Shown one piece after another: positions 11,640 to 24,134 of a stretch of DNA of 64,000 bases. A program made the position numbers and the translations under genes. The DNA is taken from assembly GCA_004352715.1 (NCBI GenBank), contig SCFE01000048.1, forward strand, positions 128,934-192,933, written 5' to 3'. Each line of letters opens with the position of its first letter. The stretch's first letter is position 1. The notes under the pieces were generated by a model. The model saw nothing but the letters and a program-made list of their open reading frames with translations. It made no database searches and was not told the origin of the DNA. Source of the stretch: Hofstenia miamia (lineage: Eukaryota; Xenacoelomorpha; Acoela).

Positions 11640-12831
11640 TTAACCTTCCTCTACCTAAAACCTCTCATAATACACGGAGTACTAAATTGGGGTCATATTT
11701 GACCCCAATTGTTTTTTGTATTTAAACATGTTATTAAGGTTCTGCAATGGAATGAAATGAATAAAAACTATATTCTAGAGACTTTAAAGCTTTATTTTCA
11801 AATATCCATATTTATGAATCGGGAAACACCAGACACTTTTGACAATTTTTCGTGAACATCTACCAAACTTCTCTTATTGGAGCTAATTTATCGGAAACTC
11901 TGCGCTCCTGACGAGTTTCATGATTATCTGTTCTAATGAAACGCAATATTTTTTGGAAAGCATCGCGTCCCATTGTGGCTTAAAAATTGGTCGGCAAAAT
12001 GCGCTGTCATCTCTCCAAACACATTTGATTGATTCCTTTCTTCCTCTTGTTGCTCCGAACAAAATTAGGATTCCAATAAAAGCATTCAGTGAGTCTCTCT
12101 TCAATTTCCATTCAGGATGACCGAGTTGTGCTGCCTTTTTTTCAGAACAATCAACTATCATATTGAAAATACTATCATCAAAAAGTAGCTGAAATGCGCT
12201 TATTGGCGTCTCTATGTTTTTACTGATAGCTGTAAGTCCAGGTGTCACTCGGAGAATATTTCGTCTCAAAGTTCTTTGTTGAGCTGAGTGGGGAGTTCTT
12301 CTCCATTTTGTTCCATCTCTTGAGGTTATGTAATTTTCATCATCATATTCATTTGAGTCTTCTTCATAACTAGAAGAGGAGAAATCATCTTCATTAGGCA
12401 AGATATTGTCTTCTATTTCTGAATTTTCATCATGAATAAGTTCTTCTTCACTATCAATCTCCGAATCGGAATTTTCTAAAAATTTCTCGTATTTGTTCAT
12501 CACTAAGATGTTTTCTAGACATAACTGGGTATTATTATCTGAAAACAAATTATAAAAATTAAAAATTTCTGTAATAAATAAATTTTTAGGACAATATTTG
12601 GCATCAACACATTCTCCTGAAATGGGGTCAAAAATGACCCCACACACTTAAAAACGTCATAAGTAGTAAAATAAAACAAGTATCCAATTGGTACTGCTTG
12701 TCAATGTTTTACACATAATTTTAGGAAGGAAATGATAATTTTGGATAAATTTAATCATTAGTTTAGCAATTATTGCAAAATTACATACTCAGGGGTCATT
12801 TCTGACCCCATTTCAGGTCTAGGGAGGTTAA
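11640..12831 (-). mobile_element. piggyBac-like transposon, copy 2, internally deleted
   Basis: The element is bounded by TTAA at 11640-11643 and at 12828-12831. The ends just inside are similar inverted repeats: CCTTCCTCTACCTAAA at the left and, on the other strand, CCTCCCTAGACCTGAAA at the right. GGGGTCA..TGACCCC palindromes lie near both ends (about 11690-11706, 12625-12642 and 12792-12809). Between the left end and about 11830 is a 3' UTR-like stretch with an AATAAA on the minus strand. The transposase continues only from there, so most of its catalytic core is missing. At about 1.2 kb this looks like a non-autonomous derivative. Confidence 0.8.
11830..12500 (-). pseudogene. piggyBac-like transposase fragment, frameshifted
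   Basis: It starts at the ATG at 12498-12500 (MNKYEKFLENS) and is almost the same protein as copy 1 up to the segment FCRPIFK. There, near 11980, one C is missing relative to copy 1 and the frame shifts to an early stop at 11883-11885. Beyond the shift the original frame can still be followed (FQKILRFIRTD, EVW, NCQKCLV) to about 11830. The sequence then leaves the coding match, before the catalytic Asp. It cannot encode an active enzyme. Confidence 0.85.
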
Positions 12832-12875
12832 AGGTTAACACGTGCAAATTGGGTTTTATGTTTACATAATCCTGT

Positions 12876-12895
12876 NNNNNNNNNNNNNNNNNNNN
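12876..12895. other. assembly gap (20 N) with repeated flank
   Basis: After the N run, bases 12896-12982 repeat the piggyBac right end already present at 12744-12831, with a few differences. A TTAA follows, then a new flank (TGAATTTAAAA). This looks like an unresolved overlap. Confidence 0.95.
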
Positions 12896-12989
12896 GATAA
12901 ATTTAATCATTAGTTTAGCAATTATTGCAAAATTACATACTCAGGGGTCATTTCTGACCCCATTTCAGGTCCAGGAAGGTTAATGAATT

Positions 12990-13335
12990 TAAAAAATGAA
13001 GATCGAGATATGAAGAAATAACTACTGGAAAATTCCGTTTGTACAAATGTCGATAAAATCTAATATATATTAAAAAAAACACGGGCCACCCCAATCTTTC
13101 AATCCTTTAAAATGAAAAATGTACAAAATAAGGATGCTCCTCAATAGAATACATATATGGATGTAACGATTATTTGGCAGACGAATAAAAGAGCATTTAA
13201 ATAGACATCTCATTAAGGAGATTTATTTACATTAACAGGAGCTGGAAATAGAAAATTTCACAATTATTGCAAAAACACAATGTACGAAAAAATTTTGCCA
13301 CATTCTTAAATTATTTTTATTAGATATAAAAACGG
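12990..13335 (+). pseudogene. Penelope-like element fragment (GIY-YIG endonuclease end)
   Basis: The degraded frame reads FGRRIKEHLNRHLIKEIYLH and then FTIIAKTQC. It parallels the better preserved copy at 26.5 kb ([29 protein letters not shown]). The upstream DNA (GATCGAGATATGAAGAAATAACTACTGG...) also matches the upstream part of that copy, so this is the same repeat family. The assignment to Penelope-like elements rests on the GIY-YIG-type motif seen in the other copies. Confidence 0.55.
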
Positions 13336-14199
13336 GCCATTTAAAATTTGGAGGCATTTAGACAACATTTAGAGGTTCGCTCAAGAAATTGACATTTTTA
13401 GTAAAACTATTCATTTTCAGTTAAAGGAATTTGTATTAGAATGGAATCATTTTATCCTTTCTCTCTTTATTCTAAGTCATAATTCCTGCTGATGCTCATT
13501 AAAAGAATATGCCTGTCTCTAACGATTACCATGAATATTAAAAATTAAGTAAAAACCACACCACTCCAAATTCAAATCTTGGGAATAAAATACCATGTAT
13601 TTATTTTCATATGTAGCAAGGTTTCCATACCAACAGCGATTTTCTGTAATGTCTGCTGGTTAATACAAATATTTGATGTTCCGTCCTACAGCCAATGCCA
13701 TTACTCATCAATATTGTCAATATGAGAGTGTTTGCAATTAAACCCTGATTTGGGTTTAAAGAAATTCTTTAACAAATTCATTGTTTTTTCCGAATTGCAA
13801 TTAATTGAATTATTTAATTATCTGAACATCGAAATTCGTATCCCACAGCTTACTAAAGCAGTTTTTTGAAATTGAATTTAATCAAATAATTGGAAATCTT
13901 GGATTAACAGTTGTTTTGATTGACTTTTGGTTAAAAAATAGAGATTTAAGTATCTCAGCTTATTTAAGACTTTCGAAACTTTCATAAGATATTTATGAAC
14001 AGTTGCATTAACTATTAAAAAAATACTATTGATATACTACTTAGGACATACTAATTGGACCCCAGACACAATGTTAGTGTCGCTAGGGATATGTCAGATT
14101 GCAGGTAAACTCATAGCTTAGGAATAGTTTTTTGCTGGCATAAACAGGTTACAGAAGGGAAAGACAATGCAAAACAAGTTTTAGAAGACGAGTTTTATT

Positions 14200-14815
14200 T
14201 CCTATCCATATTCTCCTCCATTTTATGCATTTTGCAAGCATTTTTTGTCCACGTTTTATACAAGCATTTCATGTATTGCACTAAGATTCAAATATTGCTG
14301 ACTCTAGTTGGTGTATGTTGCAACGCTTTTTCTGAGCCACACTGTTCTTAAATTTTGACCATGCATCCTCCTTTGTATTCATATCTGGTGGTTGTACAGG
14401 TCAATCATAAAAATATTTAAAATAGTTGTTAAAGAAGAAAGTTTACACAACCTTTGATCTGTGGCATGGAACATTGTCATATCCATGAGTTCAAATGGTC
14501 GCATGGTATGGTCATCAACATTGCAAAACAAATAATAAGTTTCATGTAGTGCATCTCAAATATACAGTGGCCTTATTATGTGAATTCGTCTAACACCTTT
14601 ACTTGTTATGGCTCTATAAACCATTAATGATAGAGGATGCTTCAGTTTCTTTCAACATTTCCCTTCTAAATTCTTCACCTGCAATTCTCGCACATATCTG
14701 CCCATAGTTGATCTTAATCTTACAGTTATCTGTGAATATAATGAGATCTACAACTTGAGAAGGTATGTTAACATATATTTTACTAACCAAGTATGTTTTC
14801 TCCAATCATTTTGAT
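14200..14815 (-). pseudogene. Tc1-like transposase remnant
   Basis: Read on the minus strand in changing frames, the pieces follow Tc1 order. LIIFTDNCKI (first catalytic Asp, about 14720) comes first. SLMVYRAITSKGVRRIH (the usual 'SVMVWGAIS' segment) follows, then GYDNVPCHRSKVV (second Asp, about 14476). PPDMNTKEDAWSKFKNSV (Glu, about 14369) and a C-terminal tail complete it. The second Asp and Glu are about 107 bases apart, fitting DD34E with one frameshift. Stops and frame changes are many. Unlike the other three Tc1 copies here, all three acidic positions can still be read. Confidence 0.75.
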
Positions 14816-14899
14816 GATTTTCTTTTTATAATGTTAACTACTCTCACTGTTGCTTCTGGGTTTACCACATCTTAGCAATTCCATAAATGATCCGGTTAA

Positions 14900-15100
14900 T
14901 TTAAAATTTTTAACACTTACTCCTGGACTTTAATAACAAATTGAGTGTGTAAATCCGCCAAAATACATACCATTATGGTCAACATTATCGAATCAATAAC
15001 ATATTTTTCGAGAAAAGTTTTCGGCTATATATATATATATATATATATATNGTATTGAAAAATGGCATTTGAATCTAGCGCGAATTGCGCATGGCGTGTT

Positions 15101-15136
<36 letters not shown>

Positions 15137-18100
15137 TATAGTCTATTCAAATTTAATGAAGAAAAAATATGCATTTATAGGCAAAATGCTGTTGATAAAA
15201 AGGGATTAAATATGAAATTTAGAACTTTATGAATGATTTGAAATCTAGTGCATTTAGCAATATGCTGAATTTAAACGTTTTGAATTGTTGCATCCTTTTC
15301 CCTCAAATTTAGTATTTCTTAACATGGCTTTTTCCCACAATTCTTACTGTTTTGTACTATCTTAATAATTGTAGTCAATCTATTTTGAAATTCTTAACCA
15401 GATCCTAACATGATAAACCGGCTCCTGCAAATTAACCGGCTTTAACCGGACCGCATCCAGCACTAGTAAATTTAGAAATAGCAAATTGTATAAAACAAAT
15501 CTAGAATGTAAAACATTTGAGATATTTATCGTTGTGAATTAAGAGAGATTTGCCCTTTGAATTGAAGTATATTACCTGTAATAGTTCAGCCAGAAATATT
15601 AAAATGCTGTATCGGTACATACAATTGAAATTTCTAATTCATTTATTTAGAGAATAATATAATCGATTAGCATAATTTTTTAATCATTAAAGAACGAATA
15701 AATAATTTTGCGTGAGATTGGTTTCAACCAAGTTGTTGTTTTTATTGTCTTTTGAACATGTTTTAACAGTGACAGTTTTCTTTTATTGAAACTTAATTTC
15801 CATTGCCCTTTCCTCACATTTACACAACATTGTAGTTCAATTACAATGGTGCGAGAAATACTAGTGATTAAGGATAGTTGACCTCGAAAAGACCCCATTG
15901 ACACTTTAATTCCTCATCTGAACAATTTAATAAAAGTATTTCTCCTTGAACCTTATATTTCATAAGTTTTAACTGAGGAATATTATTTCATCATGGAACA
16001 GTTGCTAAGTTTTGGAATTTTTATCTTTGGAACATAAAAATAGAACAATTATGACTCAACTCCAACCCTACTTGAATATTTACTCTCCAAAATCGGATTG
16101 ATTGAATTCTATGCAAAGCCTTGAAATGTAATTAATTTTGTAATGCAAAGTCTTGACAGATCTTCTATAATTCAAATCCACACTATGGACATAAGGAGAA
16201 AATAAGTGATGTGTCAATTAAAATGTGGCCATTGTAGCCTACTTAATCTACCTGCAACAAACTGTTGAAACAGGACAAGTTAATACCACAGTATAAATAT
16301 TCAATCTTCCTCTATTCGCTAATATCCACGGGAGTCAACATGTTATTGTTAAACATGTTTACTACGGTTCGATGCATTTCAATTTGTTGTGTACTGAGAA
16401 TAGTTTATATACACATTTATTGATATTTATGCATTACCTATCAACTCATTTTAGTATTATTTTAAGAAACTGCACGTTTTGATTACTCTTTCAAAGCCTA
16501 AGCTATTTGTCTTATAATTAGCTATGGCACATTGAATTTACTATTCTTCAGGATAAGTGCTCTCAATATTTACCTGTTTTGCCCTAAACATCAAGTCATT
16601 TCTTTATTTGTCTCAAATTTCTTGATGTAACTTTTTTAATTCATTTTATTGTTCTGAGCGAATGAAATTTAATCTCACACTAATAATCGACTTTTATTAC
16701 AACTGGTGTTTCACATGTACGAGGTTTCACATCAGATTTTGTCAGGCGATTCTTGTTTACCCTTCACTAATATCTTAAGTAACTTTGACGTTATGGTTAT
16801 CCTAAATTTATAATGAGGTAAAATCATTTGTGCATGCGATGATAGTAGAATGCGTGGTTGACTTTGATGTGAGGCACTTGTTCCTTTTGTGAAATCAGGC
16901 TAGCAACATTTGAAGAAATCGTGAGTATCATCGCTCAACATATGCCCATCTGTTCTACGCTTACGTGTCTTTAATTTCGTCGAGTGGTTGTGTCGGGAAT
17001 TAGCCCTATACTGCTCATTTCTATGTTTTTTGTGGATTACAGCATCTAATTCATAAGAGCAAGAATTAATCTTTTTTGTAAAGGCTATTCTCGTCTGCTT
17101 TTGATTCCATAGTATATACATATAGAGATTGTTTATTTGAAGGAATGTGCGATCAAATAGCCACTGTTGTTACTTTATGACATTACCTTTCTTTTCAGGA
17201 ACTGGCTTTCCAGCTTCCTCAGACCAATTTCGCTTGATGATGCAACACATTTCCTTTGCCTGTGTAAAACTTATTATTGCAAACGACATTTCCATCAGTC
17301 TTTCTACTTATTTAACTGGATCATTCATTCCATGAATCCTGTTTTATGAAAGCTTGCTTGCTTTTTTTTATTTAAATGTTAAAATGTATATTTAAGTCAC
17401 CTGAGTTCCTGTTAGCTGTCAATTCCTTAACCAATATTTTGATGGGATCTTTGATCGATCTTTCATTCATTTACCTCTCCTCACCTTTTCATCTCATCAT
17501 CTCTAATTTATTTTCACTGTTTCTCTAAGCTTATTCTAATGCAAACTAAACATGTGCAATTCCCCAGTATGTCTGTAAGTCACGACAGGTTATTAGAAAT
17601 TATAGGCAGAACTACTTAACACATTTTGTTCTGTTAATTTGACATTTGCTTCCATTGCTTATAAACCAAATATTATCGATATTATTGTTGAAAATGGATT
17701 TTCAATTGATTTCATTGGCCAGGAATAATATTTGATGGCCTACTTGGGCCTAAAAATTGGGTCCGTGTTCTTTACTGACGTAAATTATTGGGTTGTTTTG
17801 TTTTTTATAATATTTTCATTAAATGATTTACTGCTGTATTTTAGAACTACTTGTAATTTACGGGATTTTACTCATGAAGATGTCATCTACATTCTACGAA
17901 AATATTCTAGAATTGAGCAGCGATTTGGAAAATAGATTTTGAAGTTGTTTCGAATTACATTGTTAGGGTTTTTTGTTGAGTGTTTGTAGTTATGCTTTGA
18001 CTTTGTATAGTTTATTGGAATTATATTCGAAAACTATTTACAATATTATTAGAATAAATTGGCTTCCAAACAAGTAGTTAATAGATTTACTATTTCTATA

Positions 18101-19150
18101 AACTAAGATGCTACACATCATTTGAAATATATTCTCGATATTTTTTCCTGATATCAATGGGAAATGTATTTAATAGTAGTTTCTCAATTGAACTTGTATG
18201 TTTGACAAACAAATGTTTCAATTCGTAAACGTTATGCAAATTTTGCCAAACATTGAATATCATCACATGCACCTTTTCATTTAAATTTGCATGATATTTT
18301 TTAAACAAATAGATTTACATCAACTATCCACAACTTGTCCCATCACACTTAGTTGGTATTGATACAATGATCAAAGTTCACTTAGTATTTACGGAATAGT
18401 GCTTTTTGTCATCAAATATTAAAACTGAAATGAGATCGAAATGACTAACCCTGCATTGTCTGAACAAATACTATATGCTTTGTAAAGAAACCAGCACATT
18501 AATATTAGAACAGTGACAAACAACATTTTTAAGATTAGTTTAAAAAGTTAAGATCTGTTTAATTTAATGCCCAACAAATTGTGAAGTTTTGTCTGATACC
18601 ACAATGTTACGTGAAGTATGTCGAAGTTAGCACTAACTGTTTGATTGAAAAATAGAGTATAAACAATTTGGTAATGCATTAAAAATCAATTCTTCAGTAA
18701 AACAAGGAATTTGTAATGTCAATGATTTGTATTATATTTGAATTGTAATTTTATTCTGTTAAGAATTTCACTTGATGTCCATTTGCACTAGGAATATGCC
18801 GGTAAACTTGGCAATTGCGCAATCGGATACCTGGTAAAATTTAACTTGTTTACCGGATTACATATTCTGAGATAAAACTTGATTTAAAAATATTTTTCTA
18901 TATGGAAATTGACATTCAACATAATAAGGTCTTTTGAAATATCAGGACGTAATCTATTCAATGTTTATTTATTGCCATTCGTAAGAGGTCGATATTAATT
19001 GAAAAATGATGTTCTAAATTCATAATTAGGACAACCAAATTTTATTGTATATAAGACACCCAAGCATCTGTAAATGGAGAAATAGTTTAACCGTGTTCTC
19101 TTGTTCGCTAGAATCCCCCAGTGATTCTACAATAATTTAACAAAGATGGA
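14900..19150. other. AT-rich region without a supported gene
   Basis: Contains (TA)n at 15028-15050 (ending in a single N at 15051) and 15103-15131. Short ORFs occur at 15680-15904 (-), 16900-17121 (-), 17732-17935 (+) and 18111-18308 (-); none has a recognisable domain. The 16900-17121 ORF has a basic stretch (KLKTRKRRTDG) and could be an exon, but no splice partner was found. A cryptic AACCGG repeat lies at 15415-15467. Confidence 0.5.
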
Positions 19151-19169
19151 ATCCCAGAATCCTTAATTT

Positions 19170-19420
19170 CATTTATCTTCAACAAATATACTTGTGATAG
19201 CTGTAGCAAGCTATACATTAGCGAAAATTAAACGAAATTTTGGCATTCGAATTAAAGAATATTAAACCGCCACCTAGGAACCAAAATATTTAACCCCCAT
19301 CACGAATTGAAGAAAACAAAATTCGAAATAGCCCTGAGAACTACCCACACTAAGATCTGTGAGGCAATTATAAGACAACACATAAAAAAGAACATTTCAT
19401 ATATGAAATGCAATTTGGGA
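19170..19420 (+). pseudogene. Penelope-like element fragment (GIY-YIG endonuclease end)
   Basis: The frame reads NKYTCDSCSKLYISEN, close to the 'YxCxxCxxxYIGET' start of the GIY-YIG endonuclease of Penelope-like elements. After stops it continues with RHLGTKIF, FEIALRTTHTKICEAII and a lysine-rich tail. The two Cys and the Tyr-Ile pair are kept. Several stops make it inactive. Confidence 0.55.
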
Positions 19421-19574
19421 AAAAGTGAAATACAAAAAATATAATTAACTTATGTAGTATATTATAAATTATTGGTTTTTACCGCAATTTGTAAACTGAC
19501 TATAATATGGTCGAAACGTTTTTATTTGAATCAAAATGATCATTTGTATGTATGCATATATGGATGGATGTATG

Positions 19575-19575
<1 letters not shown>

Positions 19576-19602
<27 letters not shown>
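19576..19602. repeat. (TA)n microsatellite
   Basis: Uninterrupted TA run beside ATGGATGGATG short repeats. Confidence 0.95.
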
Positions 19603-19608
<6 letters not shown>

Positions 19609-19954
19609 GCATCAATTTGCTGTTAGCACATAAGAATAGACCAAATTGATTTTGATGCATAGGAATTGAATATTTTATTCTTCTTCGTTTGAATCTGAAT
19701 AGAGATGCATAGATGTATGTAACTAAGCAAGTAGTAATTGTTAAGAGTCCGGTTAAGTTCCAGAAGCAATCCGGTCCGGTTAACCCTCTTCATGCACTAA
19801 TTGGAATTGAATATTAAATAATATATTTTTAGCTTTTGCTTGATGCCATTCTATTGTGCCATTATTAAATTGGTAATTATCACTGTTTACCTTAAGTCTC
19901 AAGGAGAAATGCTACAATGCTTGTAGTTAACTTATCTTTTCTTGGAAAAATGTA

Positions 19955-20697
19955 TTCGGTCGCTTCAGTCCCATGAAAACTTCAGAGGAAATTCGCAAGG
20001 AATGGCTGATGGTCACATTGTGACAGCAAGAACTGTGTGAAACATCCTGAAGAAGTACTCAATTTGGACTTTCTTCTCATCCAGAAAGCCATTCTTAACC
20101 TCAAATCAAAATTACGCCAGGTGAGGTGGGCCAGTTAAATGAGAGACAATTCATCTGAACATTGGTCTGTTATATTTTCAGATGAGTTAACATTTGAGAT
20201 ATGCTCATCGAGAAGAGACCAACTGGGCAGAAGTTCAGATTCTTGCCTCAACTTACTCGGAGACCATGAATTATGGTGGGAAGTCTGTAATGGCATTGTG
20301 TGCAATATGGAAGTGTGGCTTTCGCAAGATTGTTCACATCACTCGTAATCTCCTAAGCTCTTTATATGGTCTGATTCTAGAAAAGCAACTCTTGCCACTC
20401 CTTACAAGAGATCAGCAGGGTGGTGCTATATGTCATACCTCAAAAAAATGACAAATTTCCTCCACAATAATGAGGTTGCTATCCTTGCTGACTGGCCTGG
20501 TCAGTCTCCAGACCTTAACATTATCGAAAATATGTGGAAAGAGGTCAAATATCGAATTTGACAGCATACTTTTCCCACTGAAGACAAGCTGTGGAGTGCA
20601 ATAAAGAAAAAATTTTATGCAATTCCCAACAGCGTTATTGAAAAACTTTTTGCTTCAATCTCTGATCACCTTGAAGCTGTTATTCGCTCAAATTGAC
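19955..20697 (+). pseudogene. Tc1-like transposase remnant
   Basis: In order but in several frames: NGHIVTARTV and SSRKPFLT (DNA-binding part), HWSVIFSDELTFEI (first Asp at about 20181), YGGKSVMALCAIWKCGFRK, and RDQQGGAICHTSKK. The last should be QQDNAPCHTS, so the second Asp reads Gly at about 20419. Then come NNEVAILADWPGQSPDLNIIENMWKEVK (Glu at about 20526) and a tail ending AVIRSN with a stop near 20695. The changed second Asp and the stops make it dead. The 5' end is not defined. Confidence 0.85.
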
Positions 20698-20820
20698 ACC
20701 GTACAAAATATTAGAATTGAAAATTGTTGATGATAAGTGTTTGTATTACATCAATTATTCATTTATGTATCTTATTTTGAATTTACTTTTTTCGGATTTG
20801 CTCATTTGTTAAAATTTTTT

Positions 20821-21014
20821 CAGGTGGCCGTGTACATTTTTCCAATAAAAGTTTTCTAAATTTGATTAAAATTTTATAGCCAAATGTTATTCTACACATT
20901 TTATGGTATTAGACATACAAATTTTCCTTTCTTAATCAAAGTACACTTAGTTATAACTTTAGGCACAGTCTATACAAAATAGCAAGGTGGTCGAATACAT
21001 ATTTCCAGTACTGT
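20821..21014 (+). repeat. Tc1 right end with repeated terminal motif
   Basis: CAGGTGGCCGTGTACATTTTTCC at 20821-20843 is echoed by AAGGTGGTCGAATACATATTTCC at 20984-21006, and the region ends CAGTACTGTA at 21014. An inner and an outer copy of a terminal motif is the IR/DR layout known from some Tc1-like elements. The matching left end was not found, so the element is 5'-truncated or eroded. Confidence 0.55.
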
Positions 21015-23300
21015 ATATTTCGCTCAACTTGAACATTGACAATTTCCAAGAAATTCCTTCTATAGTATAAGCACAATTTGTAATAATCACAATATAACAT
21101 TAAAGTTTATAACTAATTTATAAAATGTCGCTGTGTCATATTGATCAAAATTACGAAGAACTTCATTAATCAATCAAAACATATAGTTGATAAAAATTAT
21201 AAACTATAAGACTACTACAAGCTAAAGATAATAAAATTAAACAAAGTGCTTACTTATACAATTAAATCTTGAGCATTGCATATCGAGGTAAACAATCAAT
21301 TAAATTACAAAATGATCTGAAAAGAATTACTCTATCATGTTTAAGGATAGCATTTATACTTAAAGCCAATAAACTAAGACATCTAGTAGGACTAAAGACC
21401 GAAACCAAGGTTGAAACCCTTACCAAAGTACTATATGAAATACATTGGAAAGGCACTTGAGCCTCTCATAGCAAATAGCAGAGCAAGCATGATGGTAATC
21501 GCTATAATCAATTAAAATGCAACAACGAATTATTCGCCTTACATTGATACACAATTATGGAAAAATTTATTACTGAGCAGTTAGTCTTTTTTGGTGCCTA
21601 ATTATTTGCATCGCAACCATTCTTGCGGTAAGCAATTCCGCTTTATCAAAACTTTTAATCAGCGCAGCCGCATTTATAACATCTACCATGATAAGTTTTA
21701 AGCAAAATTGCTTTCAAAAACAGTTTTTTTGCTCTGCTGAGAGATTTTTATTTTTCAATTAGTTATTTTTTAAAACTTCATATTTTTTTCATTGAAATAT
21801 ATATAAATATATATATATATATATAAATACATATAACTCTATATGAAGTTAGTTGAATACTTCAATATTATTGTTATTATGATCTTTAGTAATTTTATAA
21901 AAGCAGATTAAAAGATATTTTTCTCCCAATTTGCGCATCATCACAATACAAAAAGTTCGATCAAAATATATGTTATTTTTTAAAAGATATTATAAAATTA
22001 AACGTCAATTATGGATAATTTATGCTTGTAGATGTAATTATCGTTGGGGTGAGGAATTGCTTGCGTTGATCTTATGTATATGCAAAAGTTGACCGAAATA
22101 TATCTTTTAATCTAAGGAGTTTATTAAATTTCTATAAATAGCGGTAATTTTTTACCAAATTATTAATTACAGTATGCTTTTACAAGGGCATTAAGTTTTT
22201 AGCATCATAATATCAAAAGCATAACTGCAATAATTTGTGATAAGGAAAAGTTTTTAGTACAAAATTTTTTTAATAATGTATGACTAAGCCGATAAGGTCA
22301 ATGAAGTACAAAAACATTACAAAATGAAATTTTGTAGATTTGTGACATGACGTATTAATTTTAATTAGTTGAATAGTAGTGGTTGTAAAATTTCAAAACC
22401 CCTGCATTAGAATTATAGAAATAACTTTTGAAATTTTTCTTAAATCTCCTTAATGTCTTCAGTTGTTTTATTTCTCTAGGTAAGTCATTCGAACGTTTTA
22501 TGGGTTTCAAGTCCGAAACCGAAAGCAGATAAAAAACCGAGTTTTTTGGTTTTCAACAGAAATTGTTGCCTATATTTTTTTTTCAAAAAAACTATATTAA
22601 ATCCAACATTTTCAAACAAATTCAAAATATGGAATTCCAGTATTTTCCAGAATTGTTCTGGCACAACTCCATTTGAATTGTACCGGGACTAGCATAACAA
22701 ATCAAATTTTTCAATTGATACAATTAGTTTGTTGTTATTAATTGAAAAAGCTATAAATATAAATTAGGAAAAAATTTTGTTGTTAGTGGTGGAACATATT
22801 TTCCACTCTTTTTAAGATAAAATGATATTTTCCGAATTTTTTTTGCTTTTAAATAACATTTTTTGCATAAATATATTGGCTTAATTCTATTTACTTTATT
22901 CAATTAAAGAAGATTTAGCTCATTTACTGATCTTATAATAGTAGTAATCATACATCAAATCACACTCAAAACGGATTGCAGTTATTGTTAAATAGCAGTA
23001 CATCGCGTGACTGATCCTTTACAATAAATCAGTTATGTCAGTCGGTGTATAATATTTGCTTTGGGTCAACCAGATTTCCTGGCCTAAAGGTGCTGATTCC
23101 TTTCTGTAGATCCCTTTAATACATCACATCTTCACAAATAAGCAGACATTAGGTCTGTTAGATGAGTATTTCATTCATACAACAGATCTTAGGGTCTATG
23201 TCTACTTTGATTATCAGTTGTTATACGCATGCCATCAATCAGATATATTTTTACTTTATTTTGTCAATAATAAGATTTACAATCAATTGCCCAATTTTTG
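21015..23300. other. no supported gene
   Basis: AT-rich with (TA)n-like runs at about 21797-21827. An ORF at 21269-21460 (+) has no recognisable domain. The 3' UTR of the nuclear-receptor gene probably occupies the right edge. Confidence 0.5.
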
Positions 23301-23312
23301 GAACACCTTATA

Positions 23313-23318
23313 TTTATT
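23313..23318 (-). promoter_or_regulatory. candidate polyadenylation signal AATAAA
   Basis: On the minus strand, CCAATAAATATAAGG lies about 140 bp after the nuclear-receptor stop codon. Position is plausible, but AATAAA is frequent in such AT-rich DNA. Confidence 0.4.
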
Positions 23319-23456
23319 GGACTAATTATTTACATGAATCATTAAAATTTAAAATTCATAGCAGCACATAAAGTTATTGTATTGATTTTAAAGTATACAG
23401 TACATTACAAGCATTTAGGTTTAGCATTTTTTACATAATTATTTTAGTAAAACGCA

Positions 23457-23778
23457 TCATTCAAATAGTAGTTCATTGCTGTTAAGTGGTTGATGCCATG
23501 ACGTGCAATCTGCTACAAGAGGAATCTGATACTGCTCACTTAAAATTGACTCACTAGTGAAAAGATTTTGACTTGTATAGGGATAATAAACATATCCATG
23601 CCAAAAATTCTGAATACAGTTGTTTTGCCCTGGTTGGTTTTCGTAATGAGTTTGAGATGATGATAGTAGTTTTGTCCTTTCAACGGTTTCATTATGGGTA
23701 TAGCCACAATCATGATTATAAAATCGTTCTGCTGGGATTTCTGAATTATTCACATTTTCGTTGAAAGATTGGTAAACT
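23457..23778 (-). CDS. nuclear receptor exon 5 (C-terminus and stop)
   Basis: The acceptor is TTGTTTAG; one base completes the split Gly codon, then [13 protein letters not shown] follows and the frame runs to SNELLFE and TGA at 23457-23459. Rich in Asn, Tyr, Gln and Ser (for example [12 protein letters not shown]), as in disordered activation or repression regions. Confidence 0.8.
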
Positions 23779-24083
23779 CTAAACAATATGTGAAGATATT
23801 TTCAACAGTCATTATCTATTTAGAAAAAAAATCTTAATGTTCAAGAAAAATGGGTAGATTGCTTACCCGATTTGATTCTCCAGTATCGGTACATGAGTGT
23901 TATCATTGGAACAAGTAAATGATTTATACTTCATAATTTCCTCTTCCTGGAAATATGTGGAATCCAAAGCGGTAGCATTACATGAAGAGTAGTAATTCAA
24001 TTGCCAGGTGGGATTCTCATAGTTAGCATTCCATGATTTTTGGAGCTAAAATTTAAATTCATAAAATATTATTTCTTAGAATT

Positions 24084-24134
<51 letters not shown>

